64,000 nt of DNA, taken from assembly GCF_005860775.1 (NCBI RefSeq), contig NZ_VCHQ01000012.1, forward strand, positions 52,754 to 116,753. Reading direction: 5' to 3'. The stretch comes from Klebsiella indica (GTDB lineage: Bacteria; Pseudomonadota; Gammaproteobacteria; Enterobacterales; Enterobacteriaceae). The notes under the pieces are model-generated. The model had not been told where the DNA came from. It worked only from the letters and a program-made list of their open reading frames with translations, and made no database searches. Shown in pieces: positions 44,864 to 53,869 of the stretch (the stretch's first letter is position 1; each line of letters begins with the position of its first letter). Position numbers and translations under genes: made by a program.

Positions 44864-44915
44864 TAAGGGCCTGCAGGCCCTTTCTCACACAAACACAACT
44901 TGCACTCCCGGAATG

Positions 44916-45998
44916 ATGAAAAAATACTTAGCGCTAGCGCTGATTGCGCCCCTGCTCGTTTCGTGTTCCAGTTCGCCAAAAAAAGACACCGGGTATAACG
45001 AGGCGTGGGTGAAGGACACCAACGGCTTCGATATCCTGGTTGGTCAGTTCGCCCATAACATCGAGAACATTTGGGGTTATAACGAAGTGCTACTGGCCGG
45101 GCCGAAAGACTACGTTAAATACACCGACCAGTATCAAACCCGCAGCCACATTAACTTTGATAAAGGGACCATTACCGTCGAAACCATTGCCGGTACCGAC
45201 CCGGCGGGTCGTCTGCGCCAGGCGATCGTTAAAACCCTGCTGATGGGCGACGATCCTAACTCCATCGACCTCTATTCCGACATTGATGATATTCAGATTT
45301 CGAAAGAGCCGTTTCTTTATGGTCAGGTGGTGGATAACACCGGCGAGTCAATTCGCTGGGAGTGGCGCGCCTCGCGCTTTGCCGACTATTTACTGCAAAA
45401 CCGCCTGAAAAGCCGCAGGAATGGCCCACGGATGATCTACAGCATCACCATTAACCTGGTGCCGAACCACCTGGACAAACGCGCGCATAAATACCTTGGG
45501 ATAGTGCGCCAGGCATCACAGAAATATGGTGTTGATGAGTCGCTTATTCTGGCGATTATGCAAACCGAATCCTCCTTTAACCCCTATGCGGTCAGCCATG
45601 CCGACGCCCTGGGGCTGATGCAGGTGGTTCAGCACAGCGCCGGTAAGGACGTGTTCCGTTCGCAGGGGAAATCAGGCCTGCCGAGCCGCAGCTATCTGTT
45701 CGACCCGGTCAATAACATCAACACCGGCACGGCTTATCTGGCGATGCTAAACAACGTCTATCTGGCCGGTATTGAGAACCCAACTTCACGCCGTTATGCG
45801 GTGATTACCGCGTATAACGGCGGCGCGGGCAGCGTGCTGCGTCTCTTCTCCAGCGATAAGACTCAGGCTGCGAATATCATCAATACCATGACGCCGGGCG
45901 ATGTTTATCAGACCATCACCAGCCGTCATCCCTCCGCGGAGTCGCGCCGCTATCTGTACAAGGTCAACACCGCGCAAAAAGGCTATCGTCGTTATTAA
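44916..45998 (+). CDS. mltC: Membrane-bound lytic murein transglycosylase C
   Basis: Outer-membrane lipoprotein that cleaves peptidoglycan glycan strands. 360 aa from [17 protein letters not shown] (lipobox LVSC, Cys17); an ATG one codon earlier also exists. The SLT catalytic glutamate is in [16 protein letters not shown], with GLMQVVQ and [11 protein letters not shown] as further family motifs. E. coli MltC is 359 aa. Confidence 0.95.
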   Translation: MKKYLALALIAPLLVSCSSSPKKDTGYNEAWVKDTNGFDILVGQFAHNIENIWGYNEVLLAGPKDYVKYTDQYQTRSHINFDKGTITVETIAGTDPAGRLRQAIVKTLLMGDDPNSIDLYSDIDDIQISKEPFLYGQVVDNTGESIRWEWRASRFADYLLQNRLKSRRNGPRMIYSITINLVPNHLDKRAHKYLGIVRQASQKYGVDESLILAIMQTESSFNPYAVSHADALGLMQVVQHSAGKDVFRSQGKSGLPSRSYLFDPVNNINTGTAYLAMLNNVYLAGIENPTSRRYAVITAYNGGAGSVLRLFSSDKTQAANIINTMTPGDVYQTITSRHPSAESRRYLYKVNTAQKGYRRY

Positions 45999-46005
45999 TC
46001 CCCCA

Positions 46006-46130
46006 AACGCCCTTGTCTCCTCAAGGGCGTTGAGACTGATGACAAACCTGTATCAGACATTGTGCTCGTATTTCCGTCGGCGGCGACCAACGCACTTTAT
46101 CAGCAATCTGAGCGCCCTTGTCTCCTCAAG
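46006..46130. repeat. 18-bp direct repeat containing a terminator-like hairpin, mltC-speC gap
   Basis: cgcccttgtctcctcaag occurs identically at 46008-46025 and 46113-46130. In the first copy it continues into aacgccctt / aagggcgtt, a hairpin 8 bp after mltC; the second copy only partly pairs. No gene lies between mltC and speC, where nupG sits in E. coli and Salmonella (from memory). Confidence 0.7.
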
Positions 46131-46177
46131 CGCCTTCTTCTGCTGGAACCGCCAGAGTTACCAGCGCTTATCCGGCG

Positions 46178-48313
46178 TTAACACAGCACATACCCATACA
46201 GCCGCTTGATACCATCCGCATCCGTTTCGCTGTAAACCCCCTGCAGCTCTGGCGAAAAGCCCGGCAGCATATTGACGCCTTCCTCCAGCGCCAGGAAATA
46301 GCGCAGCACCGCGCCGCCCCAGATTTCACCGGGTACGACGCACAGCACCCCCGGTGGATACGGTAATGCGCCTTCCGCCGCAATCCGCCCCTCGGCTTCA
46401 CTTAAGCGCACCAGTTCAACGTTACCGCGAATAAACTCACCGTTGGCATCCTGGGGATTCATCACCGCACGCGGGAAACTCTGCTTGCGGAACATCTCTT
46501 TCTGCAGGCTCTTCACGTCAAAGCTCACGTACAGGTCATGCATCTCCTGACACAGTTCGCGAATGGTGTAATCCCGATAGCGCACCGGATACTTGTTATA
46601 GATGGTCGGCAACACGTCGGCCAGCGGGCTATCGGACTCAATATGTTGCTCAAATTGCCCAAGCATCGCCACCAGTTGCGCCAGCTTCTCTGTGCTCTCG
46701 GCGGGCGTCAGCAGGAACAGAATTGAGTTGAGATCGCATTTTTCCGGCACAATACCGTTCTCACGCAGGTAGTGTGCCAGAATGGTCGCCGGAATGCCGA
46801 AATCGGTGTATTCACCGCTTTGCGCATCAATACCTGGTGTGGTGAGCAGCAGTTTGCAGGGATCGACGAAGTATTGATCGCTGGCGTAACCTTCAAAACC
46901 GTGCCAGCGCGCCCCCGGCTCAAAGCTGAAGAAACGCCGCTCGCGGGCGATGGCTTCGGTGGGATGATCCTGCCACGGACGCCCTGCCACCACTGGTGGA
47001 ATAAACGGCTGGATCATTTTACAGTTGGCGATAATCGCTTTACGCGCCTCGATTCCCAGCGCCACGCACTCGGCCCACAGGCGCCGCCCACTCTCCCCTT
47101 CGTGAATTTTGGCATTCACGTCCAGGGCTGCGAAGAGCGGATAAAATGGACTGGTTGAGGCATGCAGCATAAAAGCGCTATTCAGCCGCTTATGCGGGCA
47201 AAAACGCGCCTGGCCGCGCAGGTGATTGTCTTTTTTATGGATCTGCGAGGTTTGCGAGAAGCCGGCCTGCTGTTTATGCACCGATTGAGTCACAAAAATG
47301 CCGGGATCTTCCGGCGTCAGATCCAGCAGCAACGGCGAGCAGTCAGCCATCATCGGGATAAATTGTTCGTAGCCGACCCATGCGGAATCAAACAGAATAT
47401 AATCACACAGATGACCAATCTTATCGACCACCTGCCGCGCATTGTAAATTGTACCGTCATAGGTACCGAGCTGAATCACCGCCAGACGGAACGGCCGCGG
47501 CATATCGGTTTTTTCCGGCGCCACCTCACGAATCAAATCACGCAGGTACTTTTCATCGAAGCAGCGGTCATCAATACCGCCAATAAAACCGAACGGATTG
47601 CGCGATGCTTCAAGATAAACCGGTGTCGCGCCGGCCTGGATCAACGCGCCATGATGATTTGATTTATGGTTGTTACGGTCAAATAACACCAAATCGCCGC
47701 GGGTCAGTAATGCGTTGGTGACTACCTTGTTCGCCGCTGAAGTACCGTTAAGCACGAAATAGGTTTTATCAGCGTTGAAGACTTTCGCCGCGAACTTCTG
47801 CGCGTATTTGGCTGAACCTTCATGGATCAGCAAATCGCCGAGTTTAACGTCCGCATTGCACATATCAGCGCGAAAGAGATTGTCACCAAAGAAGTCGAAG
47901 AACTGGCGCCCCGCCGGATGCTTCTTGAAAAACGCGCCATGCTGATGGCCGGGGCAGGCAAAGGTGCTATTATTCATTTCGACATACTGCGTCAGAGTAT
48001 CGAAGAAAGGCGGCAGCAAATTCTCTTCATAGTTACAGGCCGCAGTTTCCAGTTCCAGCCACTCCTGCTCTTTACCGCGAATGATCCCCGCCACGCCTTC
48101 CGGTTTTTCGTGTTCAGTTTCACTGAACAGGTAGACCGGCAGGTTGAAGCCGGTACGTTTTAACAACGAAAGGATGCCGCTGCGGCTGTCTGCTGTGGTG
48201 ATAACGACTGCCGCCACATCGGTAAAATCGGTGCTGTCCAGCGCCACCACGAGGCGATGGGTGGACAGGCGGGATACCAGCTCGTGGCTGGCGGCAATGT
48301 GCATTGATTTCAT
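46178..48313 (-). CDS. speC: Ornithine decarboxylase, biosynthetic
   Basis: PLP fold-type I decarboxylase making putrescine from ornithine; 711 aa. The PLP lysine lies in TQSVHKQQAGFSQTSQIHKK; PFYPLFAALDVNAKIHEGE and the C-terminal domain are typical. The position beside yqgA and pheV indicates the constitutive SpeC rather than inducible SpeF, and no potE follows. Confidence 0.96.
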   Translation of the reverse strand: MKSMHIAASHELVSRLSTHRLVVALDSTDFTDVAAVVITTADSRSGILSLLKRTGFNLPVYLFSETEHEKPEGVAGIIRGKEQEWLELETAACNYEENLLPPFFDTLTQYVEMNNSTFACPGHQHGAFFKKHPAGRQFFDFFGDNLFRADMCNADVKLGDLLIHEGSAKYAQKFAAKVFNADKTYFVLNGTSAANKVVTNALLTRGDLVLFDRNNHKSNHHGALIQAGATPVYLEASRNPFGFIGGIDDRCFDEKYLRDLIREVAPEKTDMPRPFRLAVIQLGTYDGTIYNARQVVDKIGHLCDYILFDSAWVGYEQFIPMMADCSPLLLDLTPEDPGIFVTQSVHKQQAGFSQTSQIHKKDNHLRGQARFCPHKRLNSAFMLHASTSPFYPLFAALDVNAKIHEGESGRRLWAECVALGIEARKAIIANCKMIQPFIPPVVAGRPWQDHPTEAIARERRFFSFEPGARWHGFEGYASDQYFVDPCKLLLTTPGIDAQSGEYTDFGIPATILAHYLRENGIVPEKCDLNSILFLLTPAESTEKLAQLVAMLGQFEQHIESDSPLADVLPTIYNKYPVRYRDYTIRELCQEMHDLYVSFDVKSLQKEMFRKQSFPRAVMNPQDANGEFIRGNVELVRLSEAEGRIAAEGALPYPPGVLCVVPGEIWGGAVLRYFLALEEGVNMLPGFSPELQGVYSETDADGIKRLYGYVLC

Positions 48314-48749
48314 GAGCGCGAATACCCGTTTCCGGAGAGTAAAAGGCTTCGGCCAGGCATCTACGCGCTGGCCAACGAAATGTCAGGGCCTGACTGGATC
48401 CCAGCTCCGACCGCCAGACATCAGTAAAAGCAGACCGTGTCCGCTCTTACTGTTGTCCTGCAGTGAGCATGCGTTACGCTCACCGCATGGTGGATAGGGG
48501 ATGAAAAGTAAGGGTAGCAAGACGAGGCAACCTGCGCATCTGTACGCAGCGGCAACGGCGATGTAATAGCGATGTCATCATCCCGGCGGCCTTATCTCTT
48601 AAGGGGAGAAAATTCGCGCAATCATGTCACCTTTATAGGGGTCGCGCAAGATGAATTACCTATGCCGTCATACCACAGAGGCGCGAGCCTTCACTGTATA
48701 ATCGCGCCATAATACCGCATCATTAGAAATCATTAACAGGAGTTGTATT
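48314..48749. promoter_or_regulatory. Divergent control region of speC and yqgA
   Basis: 436 bp without a gene. It includes the inverted repeat gtgagc-atgcgttac-gctcac (48463-48483), a possible operator or RNA hairpin in the speC leader, and AGGAG (48738-48742) for yqgA. No recognised riboswitch. Confidence 0.45.
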
Positions 48750-49466
48750 TTGATTACAGGGCCATTTATTAACGCCAGCGCAGTCCTTTTGGGCGGCATG
48801 ATTGGCGCACTGTTAAGTCAGAGATTACCAGAGCGGATTCGTACATCAATGACCTCTATTTTTGGTCTCGCCTCGTTAGGTATCGGGATTCTGCTGGTCA
48901 ACAAGTGCGTTAACCTACCAGTGATGGTGCTTTCAACGCTGGTGGGTGCGTTGCTGGGTGAAGTGTGCAATATGGAAAAGGGCATTAATACGCTGGTCAG
49001 CAAGCTACAGCAGTTGCTTACGCGCCAAAAAGGGCAGAAAAAGGCGTCGACGCACGAGTCCTATATTCAAAGTTATGTCGCCATCATCGTGCTATTTTGC
49101 GCCAGCGGCACCGGGATTTTCGGCGCGATGCGCGAAGGGATGACCGGCGACCCCAGCATCCTTATTGCTAAGGCGTTTCTTGACTTCTTTACTGCCATCA
49201 TTTTCGCCTGCACCCTGGGAATGGCCGTTTCCGCCATTTGCGTACCGATGCTGCTGATTCAGTTAGCGCTGGCGACCTGCGCGTCATTGATTATGCCGCT
49301 GACCACACCGATGATGATGGCGGATTTCACCGCCGTCGGGGGAATGTTGCTGCTCGCGACAGGTTTGCGTATCTGCGGGATTAAAATGTTCGCAGTGGTG
49401 AATATGCTGCCCGCGCTGGTGCTGGCAATGCCGATTTCCGTCGCCTGGACAGCATTATTCGCCTGA
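48750..49466 (+). CDS. yqgA: DUF554 membrane protein YqgA
   Basis: 238 aa with about seven hydrophobic segments (E. coli 235). Reads ITGPFINASAVLLGGMIGALL from a TTG at 48750 with AGGAG seven bases upstream; no ATG fits. Putative transporter of unknown substrate, conserved between speC and pheV. Confidence 0.93.
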   Translation: MITGPFINASAVLLGGMIGALLSQRLPERIRTSMTSIFGLASLGIGILLVNKCVNLPVMVLSTLVGALLGEVCNMEKGINTLVSKLQQLLTRQKGQKKASTHESYIQSYVAIIVLFCASGTGIFGAMREGMTGDPSILIAKAFLDFFTAIIFACTLGMAVSAICVPMLLIQLALATCASLIMPLTTPMMMADFTAVGGMLLLATGLRICGIKMFAVVNMLPALVLAMPISVAWTALFA

Positions 49467-49571
49467 TGATGCGTGCTTTGGATTCAATGTGATGATAGAT
49501 TGTTCAGTCTGCTACAAAATAGATAAATTTCGTTGACGAGGTGCGGCGAATCAGGTTTAATGCGCCCCGTT

Positions 49572-49647
49572 GCCCGGATAGCTCAGTCGGTAGAGCAGGG
49601 GATTGAAAATCCCCGTGTCCTTGGTTCGATTCCGAGTCCGGGCACCA
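49572..49647 (+). tRNA. pheV: tRNA-Phe (GAA)
   Basis: 76-nt tRNA including CCA. Acceptor stem gcccgga / tccgggc, D arm gctcagtcggtagagc, anticodon stem-loop ggggattgaaaatcccc with GAA, T loop ggttcgattcc. The well-known pheV integration hotspot; its 3' end is the attachment site of the island that follows. Confidence 0.98.
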
Positions 49648-49649
49648 CT
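49626..49649 (+). other. Attachment site at the pheV 3' end (left end of island 1)
   Basis: tcgattccgagtccgg, then g, then caccact. Repeated at 56969-56991 with one G missing. Tyrosine integrases of the P4 type recombine within the tRNA 3' end, so this marks the left junction of island 1. Confidence 0.85.
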
Positions 49650-49658
49650 CATTTAGAA

Positions 49659-49683
49659 ACGGACGTCTACTGACGTCCGTTTT
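49659..49683 (+). terminator. Terminator after pheV
   Basis: Stem aacggacgtc / gacgtccgtt with a 4-base loop followed by T residues, 12 bp after the tRNA and before the integrase. Confidence 0.8.
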
Positions 49684-49823
49684 GCTTTCTAAAATCAGTT
49701 AGTTACCCCATCTCGTTGTCTACTCTCATCTACTGAAATCTACCTACAGCTATACTGTTTTGATGGTATATTTGCTGGCACATCCAGTTCGATGAGTTTT
49801 GTACCATCAATGGAGGCTCAACG

Positions 49824-51098
49824 ATGGCTCTGACTGACATTCAGATTAAAAACGCAAAAACCCCAGAAAAGAAGATCAAGCTCACTGATGGTGCAGGTAT
49901 GTATCTTCTCCTTCATCCTAACGGTTCAAAGTATTGGCGTATGCAATACCGGTTCGACGGTAAGCAAAAAACCTATGCAATTGGTGTCTATCCCTCCGTA
50001 TCCCTCGCAGAAGCTCGTACAAAGCGTGATGAGGCCAGAGCGATGATTGCCGCAGGTGTAGACCCCTCTGAAAAAAAACAGGCTGTAAAGGCTCAGGAGA
50101 GCGGTTATTTTACGTTTGAAGCTGTAGCGCGTGAATGGCACAAAAAAATGTCTGTTGCTGAGAGGTGGATACCGAAACACAGTGAGCGCATTTTAAACAG
50201 TCTCATCAATCATCTTTTCCCTGCCATAGGTTCACGTGATGTTAAGACGATAAAAACTCGTGATCTGCTTTTACCCTTACGTAAAATTGAGGCTAAAGGC
50301 CAACACGAAACCGCTTCACGTTTAAAACAGCGTATTACGGCTATTATGCGTTATGCTGTCCAAGAAGATATGATTGAACACAACCCGGCGGATCAACTTG
50401 ATGGAACCCTGACCCCACCGAAACGCAAACATTATCCGGCTCTTAAACTTGATCAAATACCAGACTTATTAAGCCGTATTGATGCTTATAAAGGCCGCAG
50501 GTTAACTGTATTAGCTTTAAAGCTCACTTTATTAGTTTTCATTCGATCGAGTGAACTACGCTTTGCCAGATGGCCGGAAATCGACTTTAAAAATGCTCTA
50601 TGGGTTATTCCACCGGAAAGGGACGAGATCGAGAACGTTAGATTTTCCGAGCGTGGTTCTAAAATGCGTATACCACATTATGTACCTTTGAGCCACCAAT
50701 CCATTGAAATATTAAAAGAACTAAAAGAGATCAGCTATGATATAGCTGACGGTGAAGGATTAATTTTTATTGGTTGCCACGATTATTGTAAGCCCATGAG
50801 CGAAAACACCATTAATAAAGCTTTACGTCAGGTGGGGTATGACACCCAAAAAGATATATGCGGTCATGGTTTTCGTGCTATGGCCTGTAGTTCATTGGTA
50901 GAGTCTGGAATATGGACTGAGGATGCTATAGAAAGACAAATGAGCCACAAGGAGCAAAATAATGTCCGTGCTGCTTATACTCACATAGCACAGCATATTA
51001 CGCAACGCAGGCTTATGCTTCAATGGTGGGCTGATTATTTGGACGCAAACAAAGAAAGGCATATTATGCCGTTTGATTTCGCCAGAATAAATAACTGA
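49824..51098 (+). CDS. P4-type tyrosine integrase of island 1
   Basis: 424 aa, complete. N-terminal DUF4102-like domain (MALTDIQIKNAKTPEKKIKL) and tyrosine recombinase catalytic domain: Arg in LLVFIRSSELRFARW, HGFR in CGHGFRAMACSSL, and the His/Tyr end QMSHKEQNNVRAAYTH. GGAGG lies 12 bases before the ATG. It sits 176 bp behind pheV, the usual place for the enzyme that inserts and excises such islands. Clearly related to the second integrase at 57150, which has the same catalytic segments but diverged elsewhere. Confidence 0.95.
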   Translation: MALTDIQIKNAKTPEKKIKLTDGAGMYLLLHPNGSKYWRMQYRFDGKQKTYAIGVYPSVSLAEARTKRDEARAMIAAGVDPSEKKQAVKAQESGYFTFEAVAREWHKKMSVAERWIPKHSERILNSLINHLFPAIGSRDVKTIKTRDLLLPLRKIEAKGQHETASRLKQRITAIMRYAVQEDMIEHNPADQLDGTLTPPKRKHYPALKLDQIPDLLSRIDAYKGRRLTVLALKLTLLVFIRSSELRFARWPEIDFKNALWVIPPERDEIENVRFSERGSKMRIPHYVPLSHQSIEILKELKEISYDIADGEGLIFIGCHDYCKPMSENTINKALRQVGYDTQKDICGHGFRAMACSSLVESGIWTEDAIERQMSHKEQNNVRAAYTHIAQHITQRRLMLQWWADYLDANKERHIMPFDFARINN

Positions 51099-51133
51099 TT
51101 ACCTAAAACAATAAAAGAGGCTTAAAGCCTCTT

Positions 51134-52627
51134 TTATCGTGGTTTAAAACTTCTTGGTTTTAAATTCTGCTCGTCTTCCTGCTGTGGTGTTGTTTCATTT
51201 TTTGGCTTTTCTTTCTTAAGAGCTTCTTTTAACTTCGATTTAAATCTATTTTCATCCATACTCAACCCTAACGGCTTTTTCTTTATTTCTTCTTTAACTA
51301 TTTTTTCTTTGTTTTTTGGCTGAATAACTGGTTTTTTTATTCCAAGTCTATCTCTTATCTCTTCGATCTTAGTTGCTCTACTATTGAAACGGCTACCGCT
51401 CTTGAGTCTAAATTTATTTGTGGCTGTTGTGGCTGTTTCTGCATGATCAAGTATCCTACTGATAGAACTGCCACTAAATGTATTGCTCCCACGATTAAAG
51501 CTACTTTTAGTATAAGTTTTGATTGGTTCTTTATTGTATTGTTTTTTAACTCTGTTGAGTATTTGTGCAGCTTTATGTGTTGCTCTTCTAACTTTTGGGC
51601 TTGTTGGTCTATTGTATTTTTCGCTGAGTTTAAAGCTGTTGTGGTTGCTTCTAATGAGTTGTTCACTCTTGTTAGTGTCTGTTGCGTCTGATTTAATGCT
51701 GTGCTGACTGACTCCGATAATATCATCATCGTTTCTGATAATGGTTCTATCGTCATTGATATTTGGTTCAACAAGTGATCGTCTAATACTATTTTCGTCA
51801 TCTGTTTTTCTTGCTGCGAATCTTCTAACGAGTTCATCATCTCTATTTTTGTCATATTTCACCTTTGTTTTAATAGTGTTCCAGCTAAATTTTTTACCTA
51901 ATGAAGATCCCTTAAATGCTATGTCATTTACACTGAATGAAACCCCCGCCACGTTGCCAGTGCTGGCAACATTGAACTGAGGTTCAATGCCTACGGCCTG
52001 CATTCTGTCTATAAAAGTCTGCAGATCTGGTTTACCCAACATAGCTGCCTGTAGCGCGTTCTGAAGCACTATACGCGCTGGTTTCTCACCTTTCCTTAAT
52101 GCCTGCTCAATTTCGTTTTTCGTAGGAGCTGATACATCTGATTTTTGACCTTTAAGCCCCTGCGTAATAGTTAAGCCGTGCCTTTTCTCTAAACGTTCAC
52201 AAGCTGCTATTGTATTAAATGCTGAGTGCTGACCATGCCAGACTGAACCATCAACGCCAACACGATTAACTACAATGTGAATATGGTCTTTACCATTATC
52301 ATTATCATTATCATTATCATTATGGCGCACACAAATATATTGATGTTTTTCAATATCAATATTGATTTCTTTCAAATAATCTTTCGCTATCTCTTCCCAT
52401 TTTTCAGCCGTTAAATGCTCAGTATCAGGCAAGGATAAAAATGCGTGAAAGACTGGTTTTTTAATATCTGTTCTAAATTTCCCTACTGCTTTAAACTCAT
52501 CAGTTAAATCACTAACATTATTTTTATCTGCTGACATATTGCTACATATGAAATCATGATCATCTTTTAATATATACTTAACTCTGTTTTTAAATGATTT
52601 CCCATGCTTCCCTACATTACCCTTCAT
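51134..52627 (-). CDS. Mobilisation relaxase, MbeA/MobA-like
   Basis: 497 aa. Relaxase domain in the first ~150 residues: candidate nicking tyrosine Y18 in RVKYILKDD, and the metal-binding histidines H102 and H115-x-H117 in the segment ending DHIHIVVNRVG. The loop between H102 and H115 is an Asn-Asp repeat encoded by tandem 6-bp units. The long C-terminal part is charged and overlaps a second gene in another frame, as mbeA overlaps mbeB in ColE1. Expected to nick the element's oriT. Starts within the last 11 bp of mobC. Confidence 0.88.
   Translation of the reverse strand: MKGNVGKHGKSFKNRVKYILKDDHDFICSNMSADKNNVSDLTDEFKAVGKFRTDIKKPVFHAFLSLPDTEHLTAEKWEEIAKDYLKEINIDIEKHQYICVRHNDNDNDNDNGKDHIHIVVNRVGVDGSVWHGQHSAFNTIAACERLEKRHGLTITQGLKGQKSDVSAPTKNEIEQALRKGEKPARIVLQNALQAAMLGKPDLQTFIDRMQAVGIEPQFNVASTGNVAGVSFSVNDIAFKGSSLGKKFSWNTIKTKVKYDKNRDDELVRRFAARKTDDENSIRRSLVEPNINDDRTIIRNDDDIIGVSQHSIKSDATDTNKSEQLIRSNHNSFKLSEKYNRPTSPKVRRATHKAAQILNRVKKQYNKEPIKTYTKSSFNRGSNTFSGSSISRILDHAETATTATNKFRLKSGSRFNSRATKIEEIRDRLGIKKPVIQPKNKEKIVKEEIKKKPLGLSMDENRFKSKLKEALKKEKPKNETTPQQEDEQNLKPRSFKPR
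51355..51855 (-). CDS. MbeB/MobB-like mobilisation protein nested in the relaxase gene
   Basis: 166 aa in a different frame, wholly inside the relaxase gene. A long predicted coiled coil (about residues 30-108, LNQTQQTLTRVNNSLEATTT) is followed by one transmembrane helix (LILKVALIVGAIHLVAVLSV, about 112-131) and a short tail. The position and architecture match MbeB of ColE1, a membrane-associated accessory of the relaxosome. Functional call rests on layout and topology rather than close sequence recall. Confidence 0.75.
   Translation of the reverse strand: MTKIEMMNSLEDSQQEKQMTKIVLDDHLLNQISMTIEPLSETMMILSESVSTALNQTQQTLTRVNNSLEATTTALNSAKNTIDQQAQKLEEQHIKLHKYSTELKNNTIKNQSKLILKVALIVGAIHLVAVLSVGYLIMQKQPQQPQINLDSRAVAVSIVEQLRSKR
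52295..52323. repeat. Hexanucleotide tandem repeat inside the relaxase gene
   Basis: Four perfect attatc units and five bases of a fifth. On the coding strand they read alternating Asn-Asp codons between the metal-binding histidines of the relaxase, so slippage would change loop length but not frame. Confidence 0.95.
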
Positions 52628-52994
52628 AGTTTAGATCCTTCTGTATTTCCAACAGCCTTTTACTTACCTGCTTTATCAAAAAGTTTGTTTCAGAGACTTT
52701 GATATTATCAAAATCATTATTTGAGTTTAATTTTTTTGCTACTTGATTTAAGTTATTCCCTAATGATGAAAGCTGTATATAAGTCTTCTGGTTAAGTTCT
52801 GGCATTTTTCTTTTTATAACGGGTTTAGAGTTTAAAATCTCTTTTCTAATGTAATGACCTCTTTCAAGGCCGGAGGCTTCAACTAATGATTTTAAATATT
52901 CAAACTCTGCTTTGTTTACTCTGAACTGTATAGATATATCTCTGCGTTCTTCGTGATTTAATTCTATACGTCCTCTTTTTCTGTCTGTATCCAT
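52617..52994 (-). CDS. MobC/MbeC-like relaxosome accessory protein
   Basis: 125 aa. Basic N-terminus and IQFRVNKAEFEYLKSLVEASGL resemble a ribbon-helix-helix fold; LSSLGNNLNQVAKKLN in the second half is a hallmark of the MobC family. Such proteins bind oriT and help open it for the relaxase. Overlaps the relaxase start by 11 bp and the preceding gene by 31 bp. Confidence 0.88.
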   Translation of the reverse strand: MDTDRKRGRIELNHEERRDISIQFRVNKAEFEYLKSLVEASGLERGHYIRKEILNSKPVIKRKMPELNQKTYIQLSSLGNNLNQVAKKLNSNNDFDNIKVSETNFLIKQVSKRLLEIQKDLNYEG

Positions 52995-53260
52995 ATTTTA
53001 TTACCCCCTGTAGTAAACATATAATCTCTTATAGCTTTTATATAGTCTTCATCATTTTCATCAATCAACGATTTTAGAAGATCATCAGCTTTATTTTCTT
53101 GTATATACCTATGAGCCACGAAATAACATAGTCTTTGTTCATCACTATTTATTTCACTAAAAGGTATATCTTTATCTTGTTCTATGTAGTAAAAAAATCT
53201 GGCTAATAACTCAAACTTCATTTTTAAACTCATTTGTTTTCCTATGTCATCATCAATCAT
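52964..53260 (-). CDS. Hypothetical protein in mobilisation operon
   Basis: 98 aa, acidic, helical (MIDDDIGKQMSLKMKFELLARFF start). No family recognised. Its end overlaps mobC by 31 bp and its ATG overlaps the preceding 58-codon gene by 4 bp, so it is translated as part of the mobilisation operon. Confidence 0.7.
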   Translation of the reverse strand: MIDDDIGKQMSLKMKFELLARFFYYIEQDKDIPFSEINSDEQRLCYFVAHRYIQENKADDLLKSLIDENDEDYIKAIRDYMFTTGGNKIWIQTEKEDV

Positions 53261-53433
53261 ATTCTATTGCTCCTTTTATATTTTATAAGGGCTTTTTTAT
53301 CTATCATTTTTCTAACATCTGATATTGCTTGCTTTGCTTCGCTTGATGTGTTTGTCTTACCCATACAACTACGGATCATAAACGCCCCTAAAAGAATACA
53401 AAGAAGCATCATTCCCACCGATACGATCATCAT
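53257..53433 (-). CDS. Small membrane protein in mobilisation operon
   Basis: 58 codons. Reads MMIVSVGMMLLCILLGAFM then IRSCMGKTNTSSEAKQAISD: one N-terminal transmembrane helix and a short charged tail. Both ends overlap neighbouring genes by the 4-bp ATGA arrangement, strong support for translation. Function unknown; single-span proteins here could act in relaxosome anchoring or entry exclusion, which is only a guess. Confidence 0.7.
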   Translation of the reverse strand: MMIVSVGMMLLCILLGAFMIRSCMGKTNTSSEAKQAISDVRKMIDKKALIKYKRSNRI

Positions 53434-53828
53434 AATATTTCTCCACTGTATTTATTAGACATATCAGAATAGATTAAATTAAGTTCGGTATATTGTTCAT
53501 CAGTATCGTTATTACATATGAAATCATATATCCTCTTGATTATTCCTTGCTCTACAAAATAATCCGTATATACATCAAAAAGACTATCTCTATTAACATC
53601 TAACTCTGCGTTCGCTTGTATGTGAAAAAAGCATCTTTGATATAAAATATCACTTAATGCATTAATAGCTTTGTGCTCATCATGGTAAATGTATTTTAAA
53701 TCAAAATACATCTTTAATGCTTTTTTATATTGTTCATCATTTAAATAAAAAGCATTACTTTCTAAGAAGTAATCTTTATCTGTATATACAGCTAACCTAC
53801 TATCGAAATTTTCAAAATCTTCATGCAT
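53430..53828 (-). CDS. Hypothetical protein, first gene of the mobilisation operon
   Basis: 132 aa, acidic (MHEDFENFDSRLAVYTDKDY). No family recognised; predicted helical, many Tyr and Asp. It is the first gene of the six-gene mobilisation operon and overlaps the small membrane gene by 4 bp. Its 5' neighbour is the structured non-coding block that should hold oriT and the operon promoter. Confidence 0.7.
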   Translation of the reverse strand: MHEDFENFDSRLAVYTDKDYFLESNAFYLNDEQYKKALKMYFDLKYIYHDEHKAINALSDILYQRCFFHIQANAELDVNRDSLFDVYTDYFVEQGIIKRIYDFICNNDTDEQYTELNLIYSDMSNKYSGEIL

Positions 53829-53869
53829 ATTAAATGCTCCTATATAGTTATAATATCCAATGTAAAACT

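Noticed and set aside
52295..52323. Tandem repeat as a CRISPR or frame-switching phase-variation tract
   Set aside because: Units are 6 bp without spacers and keep the reading frame, so neither applies.
53234..53458. 74-codon plus-strand frame
   Set aside because: Antisense to the coupled small membrane gene, whose overlaps with both neighbours favour the minus strand.
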